A stretch of DNA of 64,000 nucleotides from Coriobacteriaceae bacterium (GCA_025993015.1 DAJPFV010000001.1:806001-870000); one strand, 5' to 3'; positions 1 through 9,412 are shown, counted from the stretch's first letter. Notes: a model not told the origin generated them from the sequence alone. Numbers and translations are program-made.

Positions 1-917
1 GAGAAGTCGGTGTTCATAATCAGGATGGACGCGAGCACCAACACGATGCCCAGGACCTTAATCGCGCCGGCGGGCTCGGCGTAGACACCAATGCCCACCA
101 GTACGGTGACGACCGTCTCGAAAGACATTACGACGGGAACTTTCGATGTCTCGAGCCCCATGGACAGACCCTGCATATATAAGATGTAAGCAACGGCTGT
201 GGGGATGAGTCCAAAGCCAAGGAACAGCAGCAGCAGCTGTGGCGACATTGCCGCGGCGACATCCGGCCACGGAGCCGCGATAGCTGCCATAACCGCACCG
301 CCAAAAACAAAGCCCCAAAACGTGACAGCCAGCGGGTGGACCGTCTTGGTTGCTATTCGGCTAAACACCGCGAGCGACGCACCACAAAGGCCTGCAATCA
401 CGCCCGACGTGACGCCCCAAACCGAAAAATGAAAACCGGAAAGGTCGCCATTGGTCACTGCAAGCACGCAGCCTACGATGTTAAAGACAATGGCAACGAG
501 CTTGTTGGGGGTCACGTCCTCGCGATAAAGCACGCGGCCGAGCATGACGCCAAACACCGGCGAGGTGTAGAGCAGCACCGAGGCCGTGGACATGCCCACC
601 TCGCCCATGCACTCGTAATAACAGGTGTTGGCGGCGGCCAAACCGACGATGCCGACAAGCGCACAGGGAACAAGCTCTTTAGGGCTTGCCTTGAACAGGG
701 CCAGCGGACCCTGAGCCACGGTAGACCCCTCACCCGGACGGCAGCCCATAAACATCAGGACCGGCGCCAAGATAAGCGCTCCGACCAACAAGCGAAAGGC
801 AGCCATGCTCTGGGACGAAACGCCCATGGCCGAGATGCCGTTTACAAAGATTCCGATGCTGCCCCACATAAGCGCGGCGATCAGCACCAGCACATAGCCC
901 AGATTGCTTTTCTTCAA
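1..917 (-). CDS. EamA/DMT-family inner-membrane transporter, 3' end beyond window
   Basis: The reading frame enters from about 917 and stays open to the left window edge, so the C-terminus is missing. It encodes roughly ten hydrophobic segments, beginning KKSNLGYVLVLIAALMWG, the typical first helix of EamA drug/metabolite transporters. A second EamA repeat includes SVWGVTSGVIAGLCGASLAV. I chose the TTG at 917 because GAGGAGG (923-929) sits five bases upstream of it. An in-frame ATG at 953 has no ribosome binding site and lies at the predicted transcription start of the promoter at 959-985. Substrate unknown; family members export amino acids or metabolites. The gene is separated from the upstream deglycase by an inverted repeat, so it is probably transcribed on its own. 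Confidence 0.85.
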   Translation of the reverse strand, partial: MKKSNLGYVLVLIAALMWGSIGIFVNGISAMGVSSQSMAAFRLLVGALILAPVLMFMGCRPGEGSTVAQGPLALFKASPKELVPCALVGIVGLAAANTCYYECMGEVGMSTASVLLYTSPVFGVMLGRVLYREDVTPNKLVAIVFNIVGCVLAVTNGDLSGFHFSVWGVTSGVIAGLCGASLAVFSRIATKTVHPLAVTFWGFVFGGAVMAAIAAPWPDVAAAMSPQLLLLFLGFGLIPTAVAYILYMQGLSMGLETSKVPVVMSFETVVTVLVGIGVYAEPAGAIKVLGIVLVLASILIMNTDF

Positions 918-958
918 CGCAGCCTCCTCGGTATTGTTTCCAATATGTTTCATACTAC

Positions 959-985
959 GTTATAGTCGTTATATACATTTTTCAA
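959..985 (-). promoter_or_regulatory. Putative sigma-70-type promoter for the EamA gene
   Basis: Reading leftward, TTGAAA (985-980) is followed after 15 bases by TATAAC (964-959). A start point near 952 would exclude the ATG at 953 and favours the TTG start at 917. Spacing is a little short, so this is tentative. Confidence 0.4.
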
Positions 986-1047
986 GACACAAATCGGCGA
1001 GCGGATAAGTGATCCGTTTTCCTCCGCCCCCAGCGGATTACTGGGCG

Positions 1048-1112
1048 GTTGCGGTGAAATAGTTCCTAAATAGAGGCTTCAAGCCCCCAAGCAGGAACTA
1101 TTCCACCGCAAC
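1048..1112. repeat. 20-bp inverted repeat between deglycase and transporter genes
   Basis: Arms at 1048-1067 and 1093-1112 match at 19 of 20 positions (GTTGCGGTGAAATAGTTCCT and its complement) around a 25-base loop. The loop itself holds a short GGCTT/AAGCC hairpin. It lies just downstream of the deglycase stop and has no T-run, so it is an atypical terminator or a small palindromic repeat. Confidence 0.6.
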
Positions 1113-1148
1113 TTATGAGGACATCGAGCTGTTAGGCCGCTCTATCCC

Positions 1149-2141
1149 CTAGTAGTCCAGCTTCCACATGTAGCGGCGCGTCATGTAGTCCTTGTGGGTG
1201 ACGGCAGAGAGCGCACGCATGTACACGTTGTTGAGGATCGGGGCAAAGATCAGGTGATTGAAGTACTCGCTCACGCTGTCCTTGATGTCGTTGAGGCCGA
1301 GCTCCTTGGCGTCGAGCTGATAGACGCGCTCGCCACCGTACTGGTTGACGAAGCGGATGCCGCGCTCGTCGTTGCAGCGGCTGCGGCCGACGCTGATGAG
1401 CTGGAACAGCGAGGTGCGCTTGTCCAGGATCTCGAAGGGGCCGTGGAAGAAGTCGCAGGTGTTGATGGTGCAGGAGTCGATCTGCAGCATCTCCTGCACG
1501 TTGCAGATGCTAAAGACGTAGGCGGCACCAAAGAGCGGACCCTGAGCCATCACGTTGATGCAGGGCTTGTCGGCGTTTTGCTCGGCCCACTTGGCGGCGA
1601 GCGGACGGGTGTACTCGACGGCCTTGCGATAGATGGGGTCAACCAGGTCGAAGGCGGCCATAGCGGTCTCATACTCGGCATAGCCCTCGGTCTGCTGCGT
1701 AAGCTCCATGGCGATCATGGTCACGACGGCGGAGTTGGTACGGCCCATGCAAGACTCGTCGACGGCCAGGCTGTCATACTGAATCTTGTAGTCGCAGACC
1801 TCGGTGAGGCCGGACTCATCGACATAGATGGCGATGGTGCTGGCGCCGTGGTCCTTGGCGACCTGGGCGGCGACGATGGTCTCCTTGGTGCCGCGCATGG
1901 ACACGACGACGGCCAGGGTGTTCTCGTTGACATAGGCGGGCGTGGCGTGCACGAACTCATTGCTGGTGTAGCTGGAGCTCACGACCTGCGTGGCCTCGTG
2001 CTCCATAAAGTACTGGGCAGGATAGTTGCCGCCGTTGGATCCGCCGGCGCCAATCCACACGACGCGCTTGATGCCGCCCTTGTCTGCCTTGTCGGCCAAA
2101 ACCTGGGAGACGACGTCCTTAACCTGTTCCTGAGTAGTCAT
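1149..2141 (-). CDS. frlB: SIS-domain sugar-phosphate deglycase, FrlB-like
   Basis: A 330-residue cytoplasmic protein with two SIS (sugar isomerase) folds. The first has the phosphosugar-binding stretch VVWIGAGGSNGG (about residues 26-37) and VSMRGTKETI; the second spans roughly residues 190-300 (INVMAQGPLFGAAYVFS, CDFFHGPFE). Length and motifs fit the fructoselysine/glucoselysine-6-phosphate deglycase group, which splits phosphorylated Amadori products into amino acid and sugar phosphate. The CDFFHGPFE segment resembles the active-site region of that group. It is divergent from a GntR/UTRA regulator, as in frl loci, but no Frl kinase or sugar PTS is adjacent, so the exact substrate is inferred. 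The ribosome binding site AAAGG is about ten bases before the ATG. Confidence 0.75.
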   Translation of the reverse strand: MTTQEQVKDVVSQVLADKADKGGIKRVVWIGAGGSNGGNYPAQYFMEHEATQVVSSSYTSNEFVHATPAYVNENTLAVVVSMRGTKETIVAAQVAKDHGASTIAIYVDESGLTEVCDYKIQYDSLAVDESCMGRTNSAVVTMIAMELTQQTEGYAEYETAMAAFDLVDPIYRKAVEYTRPLAAKWAEQNADKPCINVMAQGPLFGAAYVFSICNVQEMLQIDSCTINTCDFFHGPFEILDKRTSLFQLISVGRSRCNDERGIRFVNQYGGERVYQLDAKELGLNDIKDSVSEYFNHLIFAPILNNVYMRALSAVTHKDYMTRRYMWKLDY

Positions 2142-2179
2142 CGTGCATCAGCCTTTCTTCTCGTTTGATGCTCTCGATG

Positions 2180-2340
2180 GCATACAAGTTACATACATGT
2201 TTTGGTTATGTCGACTAGTTGTATGCTATATTTGTCTTAAAAAATTTGCTGATACGGTTTTCGATAACTTGATACCAGCGGTTTTGTTGTTGTATTGAAT
2301 ACATGCTTGATTAGATACGCATACAGGTTAGATACAGGTT
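2180..2340. promoter_or_regulatory. Divergent regulatory region with repeated operator half-sites
   Basis: The AT-rich space between frlB and the GntR gene holds GCATACAA at 2180-2187 with its inverted copy TTGTATGC at 2219-2226, an ACATACATGT between them (2191-2200), and two direct ATACAGGTT units at 2321-2329 and 2332-2340, the last six bases before the regulator's ATG. This arrangement suggests binding sites for the neighbouring GntR protein controlling both genes. Confidence 0.55.
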
Positions 2341-2346
2341 GATCGC

Positions 2347-3069
2347 ATGAACGCTTCATCTAAAAAGAGACTGACCCAATACGAGCGCTTGGCGGGCATG
2401 CTGCGCGACCGCATCGCCTCCGGCACCTACGCGCGCGGAGACAAGCTGCCGTCCGAGATGGAACTCATGGACGAATCGGGGCTGTCGCGCAGCACCGTAC
2501 GCCACGCCCTTAAGGTGCTCGTTGACGAGGGCCTGGTGCGCACCGAGCGCGGGCGTGGCGCCTTTGTGGCCGACACGCCGGCACTCCACGAGAACAACCT
2601 GGTGTTTTCGAGCTACACGACACAGGTCCAGGGTCAGGGTATGAAGCCCACCACGCGCACGGTGGACTCGGGCTTTGCCAAGGCCGCGGGCAATGCGGCC
2701 AAGTTCTTCGATGTCGCCGTGGGCAGCAAGCTCGTCAAACTTGTCCGCCTGCGTTATCTGGACGATGCGCCGCTGTGCCTGGAGACCACCTATCTACCAC
2801 CGAGCTTTGAAGCACTCATCGATCGCGATATCAACGGTTCGCTCTACGCCACGCTGCGCCAGGAATTCCATCGCGCGCCGGCACAGGGACATAAGACCTT
2901 TGAGGTGTGCTATGCCTCGCAAAACGAGGCGTTTTTGCTCAACGTTGGGCGCGGGCAGGCGCTGATCCTGATCACCGACTACGTGTACGACACCGACGGC
3001 CGACCGCTCCATGTCTCCAAGCGCATCCAGCGCACCGACCGTGCCAAATACACCGAGCCCATCGGCTAA
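2347..3069 (+). CDS. GntR-family transcriptional regulator with UTRA domain
   Basis: 240 residues. An N-terminal winged helix-turn-helix (about 10-75) has the GntR signature with GDKLPSEMELMDESGLSRST and a recognition helix followed by LVDEGLVRTERGRGAFV. A C-terminal UTRA effector domain (about 95-235) includes LVRLRYLDDAPLCLETTYLP. HutC-subfamily proteins bind sugar phosphates or amino-acid derivatives through UTRA. Divergent from the FrlB-like gene, so it probably represses that gene and itself through the repeats at 2180-2340. There is only a weak Shine-Dalgarno before the ATG. Confidence 0.9.
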   Translation: MNASSKKRLTQYERLAGMLRDRIASGTYARGDKLPSEMELMDESGLSRSTVRHALKVLVDEGLVRTERGRGAFVADTPALHENNLVFSSYTTQVQGQGMKPTTRTVDSGFAKAAGNAAKFFDVAVGSKLVKLVRLRYLDDAPLCLETTYLPPSFEALIDRDINGSLYATLRQEFHRAPAQGHKTFEVCYASQNEAFLLNVGRGQALILITDYVYDTDGRPLHVSKRIQRTDRAKYTEPIG

Positions 3070-3090
3070 CCTGCCAAAATAAACCTGTCC

Positions 3091-3681
3091 CTAAATGGTA
3101 GGTTTGAGGAGGTCGGGGAACCAGGTTGGTTTGGGTTGGTTGGGGACGCGCTCGGCTAGGACCAACTCCATCCAGCACATGTCGTACCAGCGGCCGAACT
3201 TTTGGGCGCAGCGATCGAAGGCGCCCACCAGGCGATACCCCATATGGGCATGGAAGTCCTGGCTGTTGTGCGTCAGGTACTCATCGTCCTTGTCGTGCGG
3301 CACGGCGATGAGGGCGCACATGTTGGTGATACCCATCGCGATCAGGCATTGCTTAAGCGCGTCATGCAGCTTGCGGCCCAGCCCGCCGTGGCGCACATCA
3401 CGCGCCAGGTAGATCGATGTCTCGACCGACCAGTCGTATGCCTCGCGGCTGTTGAGCGGACTCACATAGGCATAGCCTACCGGACGCCCGTCCAGTTCCA
3501 TCACCAGATACGGATAGCGCTTGAGCGTGCGCTCGATGCGCCCGGCGAACTCCTCAACGCTCGGCACCTCGTATTCGCAGGTAATCGCCGTCTGGCGCAC
3601 ATACGGCTCATAGATGGCAAGCAACGCCGGCGCATCATCGGGCGTCGCCAGACGAATCGTCGGATCGGACATCTCGGTCAT
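3091..3681 (-). CDS. GNAT N-acetyltransferase, phosphinothricin-acetyltransferase-like
   Basis: 196 residues from the ATG at 3681, chosen because GAGGGGGAAGGG precedes it; an in-frame ATG at 3705 lacks a site. The GNAT fold is seen in IRLATPDDAPALLAIYEPYV at the N-terminus, the acetyl-CoA loop RHGGLGRKLHDAL near residues 105-117, and a C-terminal AHMGYRLVGAFDRCAQKFGRWYD-type region (quoted in part). These features match the Pat/Bar-like group that acetylates small amino compounds. Convergent with the GntR gene, with only about 20 bases between stops. Substrate unknown. Confidence 0.85.
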   Translation of the reverse strand: MTEMSDPTIRLATPDDAPALLAIYEPYVRQTAITCEYEVPSVEEFAGRIERTLKRYPYLVMELDGRPVGYAYVSPLNSREAYDWSVETSIYLARDVRHGGLGRKLHDALKQCLIAMGITNMCALIAVPHDKDDEYLTHNSQDFHAHMGYRLVGAFDRCAQKFGRWYDMCWMELVLAERVPNQPKPTWFPDLLKPTI

Positions 3682-3696
3682 ACAACCCTTCCCCCT

Positions 3697-3740
3697 CAAA
3701 AACAAAGGCCACCTTGCGCCAAACCCAGCGCAAGGCGGCC
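3697..3740 (-). terminator. Rho-independent terminator after threonine aldolase
   Basis: Stem arms 3707-3719 and 3728-3740 pair at 12 of 13 positions (GCGCAAGG core), followed leftward by TTTGTTTTT. It lies 19 bases past the aldolase stop. Confidence 0.8.
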
Positions 3741-3758
3741 CCTTGTCATTACATCAGG

Positions 3759-4784
3759 CTACAGAACAGCCGCCAACGCGTCGATGTCCTCCTGCGTCGT
3801 GGCCCAGCTGGTGCAAAAGCGCACCACCGTGTGAGTATCGTCGTACTTTTCCCAGTACTCGATCGAGGCATGCTCGCGAATGCGGGCCATATCCTCGTTG
3901 GGCAGAATCACAAACTGCTGGTTCGTGGGCGTCTCCAAAAAGAACTGGTAACCGCGCTCGTGCAGCACACGACGTAGCGTCTGGGCCGTCTCGATCGCCT
4001 GTCGACCAATCTCAAAATACAAGCCATCGGTAAAGAGTGCCTCAAACTGCACGCCCGTCAGGCGGCCCTTGGCCAACAGCGCGCCGTGCTGCTTAATGCG
4101 CGGAATGGGATGTGCCGGAGCGTGCATGCCGCAGAACACCACAGCCTCGCCGCAGAGCGCGCCGCACTTGGTGCCGCCGATGTAGAACACGTCGCACAGC
4201 TGCGCCAGCTCGGGCAGGGTAATGTCGCACTCATCGGCCGCCAGCGCATAGGCCAGGCGAGCACCGTCCACAAACAGCGGAATCTCGCGCTTCTGGCATA
4301 CCGCATGAATCGCCGCGAGCTCGGCCTTGGAGTACAGCGTGCCGTACTCGGTCGATAGACTCACGTACACGGCGCCCGGGAACACCGTGTGCTCGTAGCT
4401 CTCGTTTTCGTAGAACACCTGGATATAGTTCTCGAGGTCCTCGGCGTGCATCTTGCCCTCGTAGCCGGGGATGGTGAGCACCTTGTGGCCACCAAACTCG
4501 ATGGCGCCCGCCTCGTGACAGGCGACGTGGCCAGTCTCGGCAGCAACGACGCCCTCGTAGGGCGCAAGCAGCATATCGATCACCGTCGCATTGGCCTGCG
4601 TGCCGCCCACCAGAAAAAACACGTCGGCATCGGGGACCTGACAGGCCTCGCGGATAAGCTGCTTGGCACGCTCGGTGTGTGCATCGGTACCGTAGCCGGG
4701 CTGCGGCTCCATGTTGGTGTCGACGAGCGCCTGCAGCACTGCCGGATGTGCACCGTGGGAATAATCGTTGTTAAACGCGAGCAT
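3759..4784 (-). CDS. ltaE: Low-specificity L-threonine aldolase / beta-eliminating lyase family
   Basis: 341 residues, fold-type I PLP enzyme. The start FNNDYSHGAHPAVLQAL, the FLVGGTQANATVIDML segment, the conserved aspartate region PLFVDGARLAYAL and the PLP-lysine motif YIGGTKCGA are all present in order. This family cleaves L-threonine or allo-threonine to glycine and acetaldehyde in the cytoplasm. Followed by its own terminator, preceded 45 bases away by the PAP2 gene on the same strand. Length matches the family. Confidence 0.9.
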   Translation of the reverse strand: MLAFNNDYSHGAHPAVLQALVDTNMEPQPGYGTDAHTERAKQLIREACQVPDADVFFLVGGTQANATVIDMLLAPYEGVVAAETGHVACHEAGAIEFGGHKVLTIPGYEGKMHAEDLENYIQVFYENESYEHTVFPGAVYVSLSTEYGTLYSKAELAAIHAVCQKREIPLFVDGARLAYALAADECDITLPELAQLCDVFYIGGTKCGALCGEAVVFCGMHAPAHPIPRIKQHGALLAKGRLTGVQFEALFTDGLYFEIGRQAIETAQTLRRVLHERGYQFFLETPTNQQFVILPNEDMARIREHASIEYWEKYDDTHTVVRFCTSWATTQEDIDALAAVL

Positions 4785-4829
4785 GGCAATCCTCTCTTAC
4801 CGGGTATCGGCCAGATGATTCAAACGGAG

Positions 4830-5693
4830 CTATTGTACGCCGTTGGGATAGGCAATGCGCGCGGCAAGGCACTCAAGCGCCAGCACCAGGGCAAAGCCGC
4901 AGCTCACGTCACTCAAAAAGTGCGCTCCGATCACGATGCGGCCAAAGGCGACGAGCGCCGCGACCATAGCCGCCGTCCAAAAGACCACCCGGCGGCGCGA
5001 CGGTTTTTCCTTAAAGGCCGCCGCGGGAAGCCCGGCGAGCATAAGGCCGATCGCCGCATGCGCCGTGTGTCCGCTCGCAAACGACTTGAAGCCGTCCTTG
5101 ATCACGCCGGCGGCGATAAAGGCCCACTTGTCGGGGTTGCCAATCACCCACCACGGCTGAAAATCGAGCCCCTGCGTCACCTCGATCACGCGCATGCGCG
5201 GGCGCGACCACAGCGGCTTAACAATGACGTTGAGGATGATGGCTTGAGCGGCCCACACGGCCAGCACCATCAACGCCCAGCGCATAAGCTCGTCGGGCGC
5301 GGTGTCGCGCGTGAGACGATAGACGATAAAGTTAGCAGCAATCACCAGCACAAACGTCAGCACCAACTGAGCCGCGATGAGTTTGCCGCCAACCCTCAGG
5401 GACGAAACGATCTCGTAGCCGGTCAGGCCAACGTTGACGAGGATGCCGAGCACGGCGAGCCATTTGCTCCCCCTGGAGTCGGGACGCACCGCGCGCACGA
5501 GCATAACGCCCGCGATGCTCGCCGTCAGCTCGAACGGCAGCTCACCGGCCGCCTCGACAAAGCGACCGTACATGCTGCCGATATTGAACAGCGCGCTCGA
5601 GATCTGATAATCGAAGAAACTGCCCACGCCCAGACAAAGACACAGGACAACCGCGATAATGGCGACATCTTTCTTATAGATGTATCCGAACAT
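4830..5693 (-). CDS. PAP2-family membrane phosphatase
   Basis: 287 residues with about six membrane helices. The three PAP2 signature motifs are visible: KPLWSRPRMR (near residue 168), SFASGHTAH (near 215) and RIVIGAHFLSDV (near 256), giving the Arg/His/Asp active site. Family members dephosphorylate lipid phosphates such as undecaprenyl pyrophosphate or phosphatidic acid at the outer membrane face. Substrate here is not determinable. It is a single gene between mfd and the aldolase. Confidence 0.9.
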   Translation of the reverse strand: MFGYIYKKDVAIIAVVLCLCLGVGSFFDYQISSALFNIGSMYGRFVEAAGELPFELTASIAGVMLVRAVRPDSRGSKWLAVLGILVNVGLTGYEIVSSLRVGGKLIAAQLVLTFVLVIAANFIVYRLTRDTAPDELMRWALMVLAVWAAQAIILNVIVKPLWSRPRMRVIEVTQGLDFQPWWVIGNPDKWAFIAAGVIKDGFKSFASGHTAHAAIGLMLAGLPAAAFKEKPSRRRVVFWTAAMVAALVAFGRIVIGAHFLSDVSCGFALVLALECLAARIAYPNGVQ

Positions 5694-5749
5694 GCTTTCC
5701 TTTCGATGGAGCCAGAGTGCCCAAATGGGGTGTTTGCAGCGTCGACTCG

Positions 5750-8700
5750 CTAGTCATCATCACTAGCGCCCAGCTGTTGCAGCAGCATGAGCGCCGCGGC
5801 CACCGGGCCGGTGCCGTCGTTGGCGTCGAGACCGCGACCCAGGCCGCTGCCCGCACCGGCGCCTGCCTTGTAGGGTACCGACAGCTTGCGGCTCTTGGGG
5901 AAGTTCACCGCGCCATAGCGGGTCTTAAGCTCAAAAGCCACCTTCTTGGGCACGTCGACGCCCAAAAACGTGATGCGACCGCCACTGAGCGTGACGCTCT
6001 CGAGCCCCAGGCGCTCGCCGCGAATGCGGATTCGTGCGCGATTGAACAGGTTGAGTCCCGCCAGCGGCAGCTCGCCATGCGCAGCCTCGGTCTCCTCCTG
6101 CACCTCATCGATGCTCTCCAGGTCCTCGGCCGCTGCAAGCTTACGGTACACGAGCACGCGCTGATCCACCGCCGGCAGGTACTCCTCGGACAAGAAGTAG
6201 TCGGCCGGCAGGTTAATACCCACGCTCGCCGCCTCCACGCCGGCATCGTCATCGCCGCGCGCCTCGGCCACGGCCTGTCCCAGCATCTGCGTAAACAGGT
6301 CAAAGCCCACGCTCGACAGGTTGCCGTGCTGCTCGGCGCCCATAAGCGAGCCGGCACCACGGATCTCCAGGTCGCGCATGGCGATGCGCATGCCGCTGCC
6401 CAGGTCCTGGAACTCGGAAAGTGCGGTCAGGCGCGCCGTCGCCTCCTCGGTGAGAGGCAGCTCGCCCGGGAACATAAAGTACGCGTAGGCCTGCGTGGCA
6501 GAGCGGCCCACACGGCCCTTGAGCTGGTAGAGCTGTGCCAGACCCAGGCGCTGCGAGTCCTCGATGATCAGCGTGTTGGCGGTCGCGTTGTCTATGCCGC
6601 TCTCCACGATGGTCGTGGCGATGAGCACGTCGATCTTTTTGGTCGCGAACTCGATCATCACGTCCTCGACCTCGCGCGGGCTCATCTTGCCGTGCGCCAC
6701 GCCCACGCGCGCCTCGGGCGCGGCCTCATGCACGCGCGCCACGGCGTCGTCGATGGTCTTGACGCGGTTGGACACGTAATACACCTGACCGCCGCGGCCC
6801 ACCTCCAGGCGAATCGCCGCGCTCACCACATCGGGGTCGTACTCCCCCACGTGCACGATCACGGGACGACGCCCGGTCGGCGGCGTCGTGATCAGGCTCA
6901 TGTCGCGCACGCCACTCGTGGCCATCTGCATGGTTCGCGGAATGGGCGTTGCCGAAAGCGTGAGCACGTCGATCTGCTCGCGCAGGTTCTTGAGTTGCTC
7001 CTTGTGCTGCACACCAAAGCGCTGCTCCTCGTCGATGATCACCAGGCCCAGGTTCTTGGGGTTCACATCGGCCGAAAGCAGGCGGTGCGTGCCGATGAGC
7101 ACATCGATCGTGCCCTCGGCAAATGCCTTGAGCGCGCGCTTCTGCTGCGCCGGCGTGCGGAAGCGGCTGAGCACCTCAACCTCGAGGCCAAACGGAGCAA
7201 AGCGCTCAAAGAACGTCTCGTAGTGCTGCTGGGCAAGAATGGTCGTGGGGCAGAGCACCATGACCTGGCGGCCGGAGTCCACGCACTTAAACGCCGCGCG
7301 CAGGGCAACCTCGGTCTTGCCGAAGCCCACGTCGCCGCACAGCAGGCGGTCCATGGGCTTGGGCGCCTCCATGTCGGCCTTAATGTCGGCGATGGCCTCC
7401 AGCTGGTCGCGCGTCTCGTCGTAGGGGAAGCTCTCCTCCATCTCAATCTGCTCGGGCGTGTCGGGCGGACAGGCGATACCGGCAATCGACGAGCGGCGCG
7501 TATACAGGTCGACCAGATCAAACGCCAGCTTTTTGGCGTTCTTGCGCGCCTTGTTGGTGGCACGCGTCCAGTCGGCGGTATTGAGCCTGGTCAGGCGCGG
7601 CTTGTCGCCGTCGGGGCCAACGTAGCGCGTGATGCGGTCGACCTGCTCGAGCGGCACGTAGAGCTTGTCGCCATCGGCATATTCCAGCAAAAAGTAGTCG
7701 CGTTCCTTGCCGCCCACTTCCTGGCGCGCGATCTCGCTAAAGAGCGCGATGCCGTGGGTAGCGTGCACCACGTAGTCGCCCGGCTTAAACGGGAAGGTGA
7801 TCTGCGTAATGTCAACCTTGCGGCGGCTGCGCGCGCGGTTGGCATCCATGCGGGCATTGAGGTCGGCGATCGAGAACACGGCCAAATTGGCGTCGGGCAC
7901 CACCACGCCCTGCGGCAGGGCAGCGTCCACAAAGGTCACGCGCCCGCGCGAGATGGTGGGCACGGCAGCGCCGGCGGCAGCCTGCGCGGCGCCCGCCTCG
8001 AGCGAACGGGCGTTGAGCGCGTCGGCCTTACGCTCGCGAATGGAAGCATGGGCCTCCTGGCGTGCGGCACGGTCGGCGGAATCCGCCGCCGCCACGCGCA
8101 CACGGTCGCCGATAACACCAGCGTTTTCGGGGGCGGACGTCAGCGACTCCTCAAAGGTAATGCCCTCGTCGCCAAAGGTGAGCTCCATCGACTCGCGCGC
8201 ACCGCGGTCGGGAATGGCAAACACGCAGGCGTAGCGCTTGCCCACGACTTCCTGAATGCGCGTCATAAAGCGATTGTCCGAGCCCGCAATGGCCGGCTGC
8301 TCAATCTTGAGCTCCGCCGTCACCGCGCCGCCGGCACGGATGAGGCTCACGTAGTTCAGGCGCTGCTGGGCACCAAAATCGAGCTGCTGGGCACGTACAT
8401 ACAGGCCATCCAGCCGGTCAATCCCTGCCTCGCCAGCACGCGCCTCGATATCCTCGTAGGCACGCAGGCAATCGTCGAACAGCGAGCGCGGCTCGGACAG
8501 CACCACGAGCGCCTTGCCGCTCACGTGCGCCAGCGGGCTCACGGTCTGGCCGTACATTACCGGCAAAAAGCGGTCGAGCTCGGGTGTAACGATGCGCGCA
8601 TCCACCATCTCGAGCAATGCGGCCAGCTTGTTGTCGTCCTGGCTAGCGCGATAGAGCGCCACATGCATGTTGTGGACGGCCTCGTCGGTAAGCGCCAGCT

Positions 8701-9382
8701 CACGGCAGGGGAAGATCTCGATGCTGTCTTCGTTACCGATGGTCTGCCCCGTTGAGCTCACCATGCGACGGATGCGGTCGATCTCGTCGCCAAAGAACTC
8801 AATGCGCACGGGCGCTTTTTCCTGCGCGGGAAACACCTCGACGGTGTCACCGTGCACGCGGAACAGGCCGGGCGCGTCGGCGGCGCCGGCATTGGTGTAG
8901 CCCATGCCCACCAGACGCTGCGGTACCTCATCAAAAGGAATCTCCTCGCCCACTGCAAAAGTAGTGGACTCCCAGTAGCGACTCTCGACCGGCGGCACGC
9001 AGCGCAGCAACGCGCGAGCCGAGGCAACCATGATGCAGTTGTCCCCGCGCACGATGCGTCCCAGGGCCTCGCATCGCTGCGCTACCACGGCGTCGTCGGG
9101 CGCCTGCTCGCGCCACGGATAATCCTTGCGCTCGGGGAAACGGCACACATGCGCCAGGCCCACGTAGGCGGCAAGGCTACGAGCGGCGCGATCGGCCGCA
9201 TCCTCGCCGCTCACAACGTAGACCGTCGGGCGCGGACGGCGCGCAAACTGGGCGGCCGCCATAAGCGTGCGACCCGACTGCGACACGGCCAGCGTCACGT
9301 CCTCGCCGGCATCGAGTCCGGCCTCGACGGTCTGCAGCGTCTCGGCAGTGTAGAGCTGCGCGGCTATACGGTGAATGAGCAT
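5750..9382 (-). CDS. mfd: Transcription-repair coupling factor Mfd
   Basis: About 1,210 residues. Order of parts: UvrB-like N-terminal module, a CarD/RID RNA-polymerase-interaction domain (FPFKPGDYVVHATHGIALF), a RecG-type helicase with Walker A CGDVGFGKTEVAL, DEEQ box (VIIDEEQRFGVQHKE) and motif VI QLKGRVGRS, then the TRCF C-terminal domain. Mfd displaces stalled RNA polymerase and recruits UvrA. I chose the ATG at 9382, which follows GGAGGAACAG; a frame extension to 9409 has no such site. Slightly longer than the usual 1,150 residues, with an Ala-rich insertion around residues 440-490 (DSADRAARQEAHASIRE). Confidence 0.97.
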   Translation of the reverse strand: MLIHRIAAQLYTAETLQTVEAGLDAGEDVTLAVSQSGRTLMAAAQFARRPRPTVYVVSGEDAADRAARSLAAYVGLAHVCRFPERKDYPWREQAPDDAVVAQRCEALGRIVRGDNCIMVASARALLRCVPPVESRYWESTTFAVGEEIPFDEVPQRLVGMGYTNAGAADAPGLFRVHGDTVEVFPAQEKAPVRIEFFGDEIDRIRRMVSSTGQTIGNEDSIEIFPCRELALTDEAVHNMHVALYRASQDDNKLAALLEMVDARIVTPELDRFLPVMYGQTVSPLAHVSGKALVVLSEPRSLFDDCLRAYEDIEARAGEAGIDRLDGLYVRAQQLDFGAQQRLNYVSLIRAGGAVTAELKIEQPAIAGSDNRFMTRIQEVVGKRYACVFAIPDRGARESMELTFGDEGITFEESLTSAPENAGVIGDRVRVAAADSADRAARQEAHASIRERKADALNARSLEAGAAQAAAGAAVPTISRGRVTFVDAALPQGVVVPDANLAVFSIADLNARMDANRARSRRKVDITQITFPFKPGDYVVHATHGIALFSEIARQEVGGKERDYFLLEYADGDKLYVPLEQVDRITRYVGPDGDKPRLTRLNTADWTRATNKARKNAKKLAFDLVDLYTRRSSIAGIACPPDTPEQIEMEESFPYDETRDQLEAIADIKADMEAPKPMDRLLCGDVGFGKTEVALRAAFKCVDSGRQVMVLCPTTILAQQHYETFFERFAPFGLEVEVLSRFRTPAQQKRALKAFAEGTIDVLIGTHRLLSADVNPKNLGLVIIDEEQRFGVQHKEQLKNLREQIDVLTLSATPIPRTMQMATSGVRDMSLITTPPTGRRPVIVHVGEYDPDVVSAAIRLEVGRGGQVYYVSNRVKTIDDAVARVHEAAPEARVGVAHGKMSPREVEDVMIEFATKKIDVLIATTIVESGIDNATANTLIIEDSQRLGLAQLYQLKGRVGRSATQAYAYFMFPGELPLTEEATARLTALSEFQDLGSGMRIAMRDLEIRGAGSLMGAEQHGNLSSVGFDLFTQMLGQAVAEARGDDDAGVEAASVGINLPADYFLSEEYLPAVDQRVLVYRKLAAAEDLESIDEVQEETEAAHGELPLAGLNLFNRARIRIRGERLGLESVTLSGGRITFLGVDVPKKVAFELKTRYGAVNFPKSRKLSVPYKAGAGAGSGLGRGLDANDGTGPVAAALMLLQQLGASDDD

Positions 9383-9412
9383 GCTGTTCCTCCGGCATCG
9401 CAACGCCAAAAG

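Noticed and set aside
5717..8755. A 1,012-codon rightward open frame
   Set aside because: Antisense shadow of mfd. The protein is His/Arg/Ala-rich with no domain, as expected opposite a GC-rich gene.
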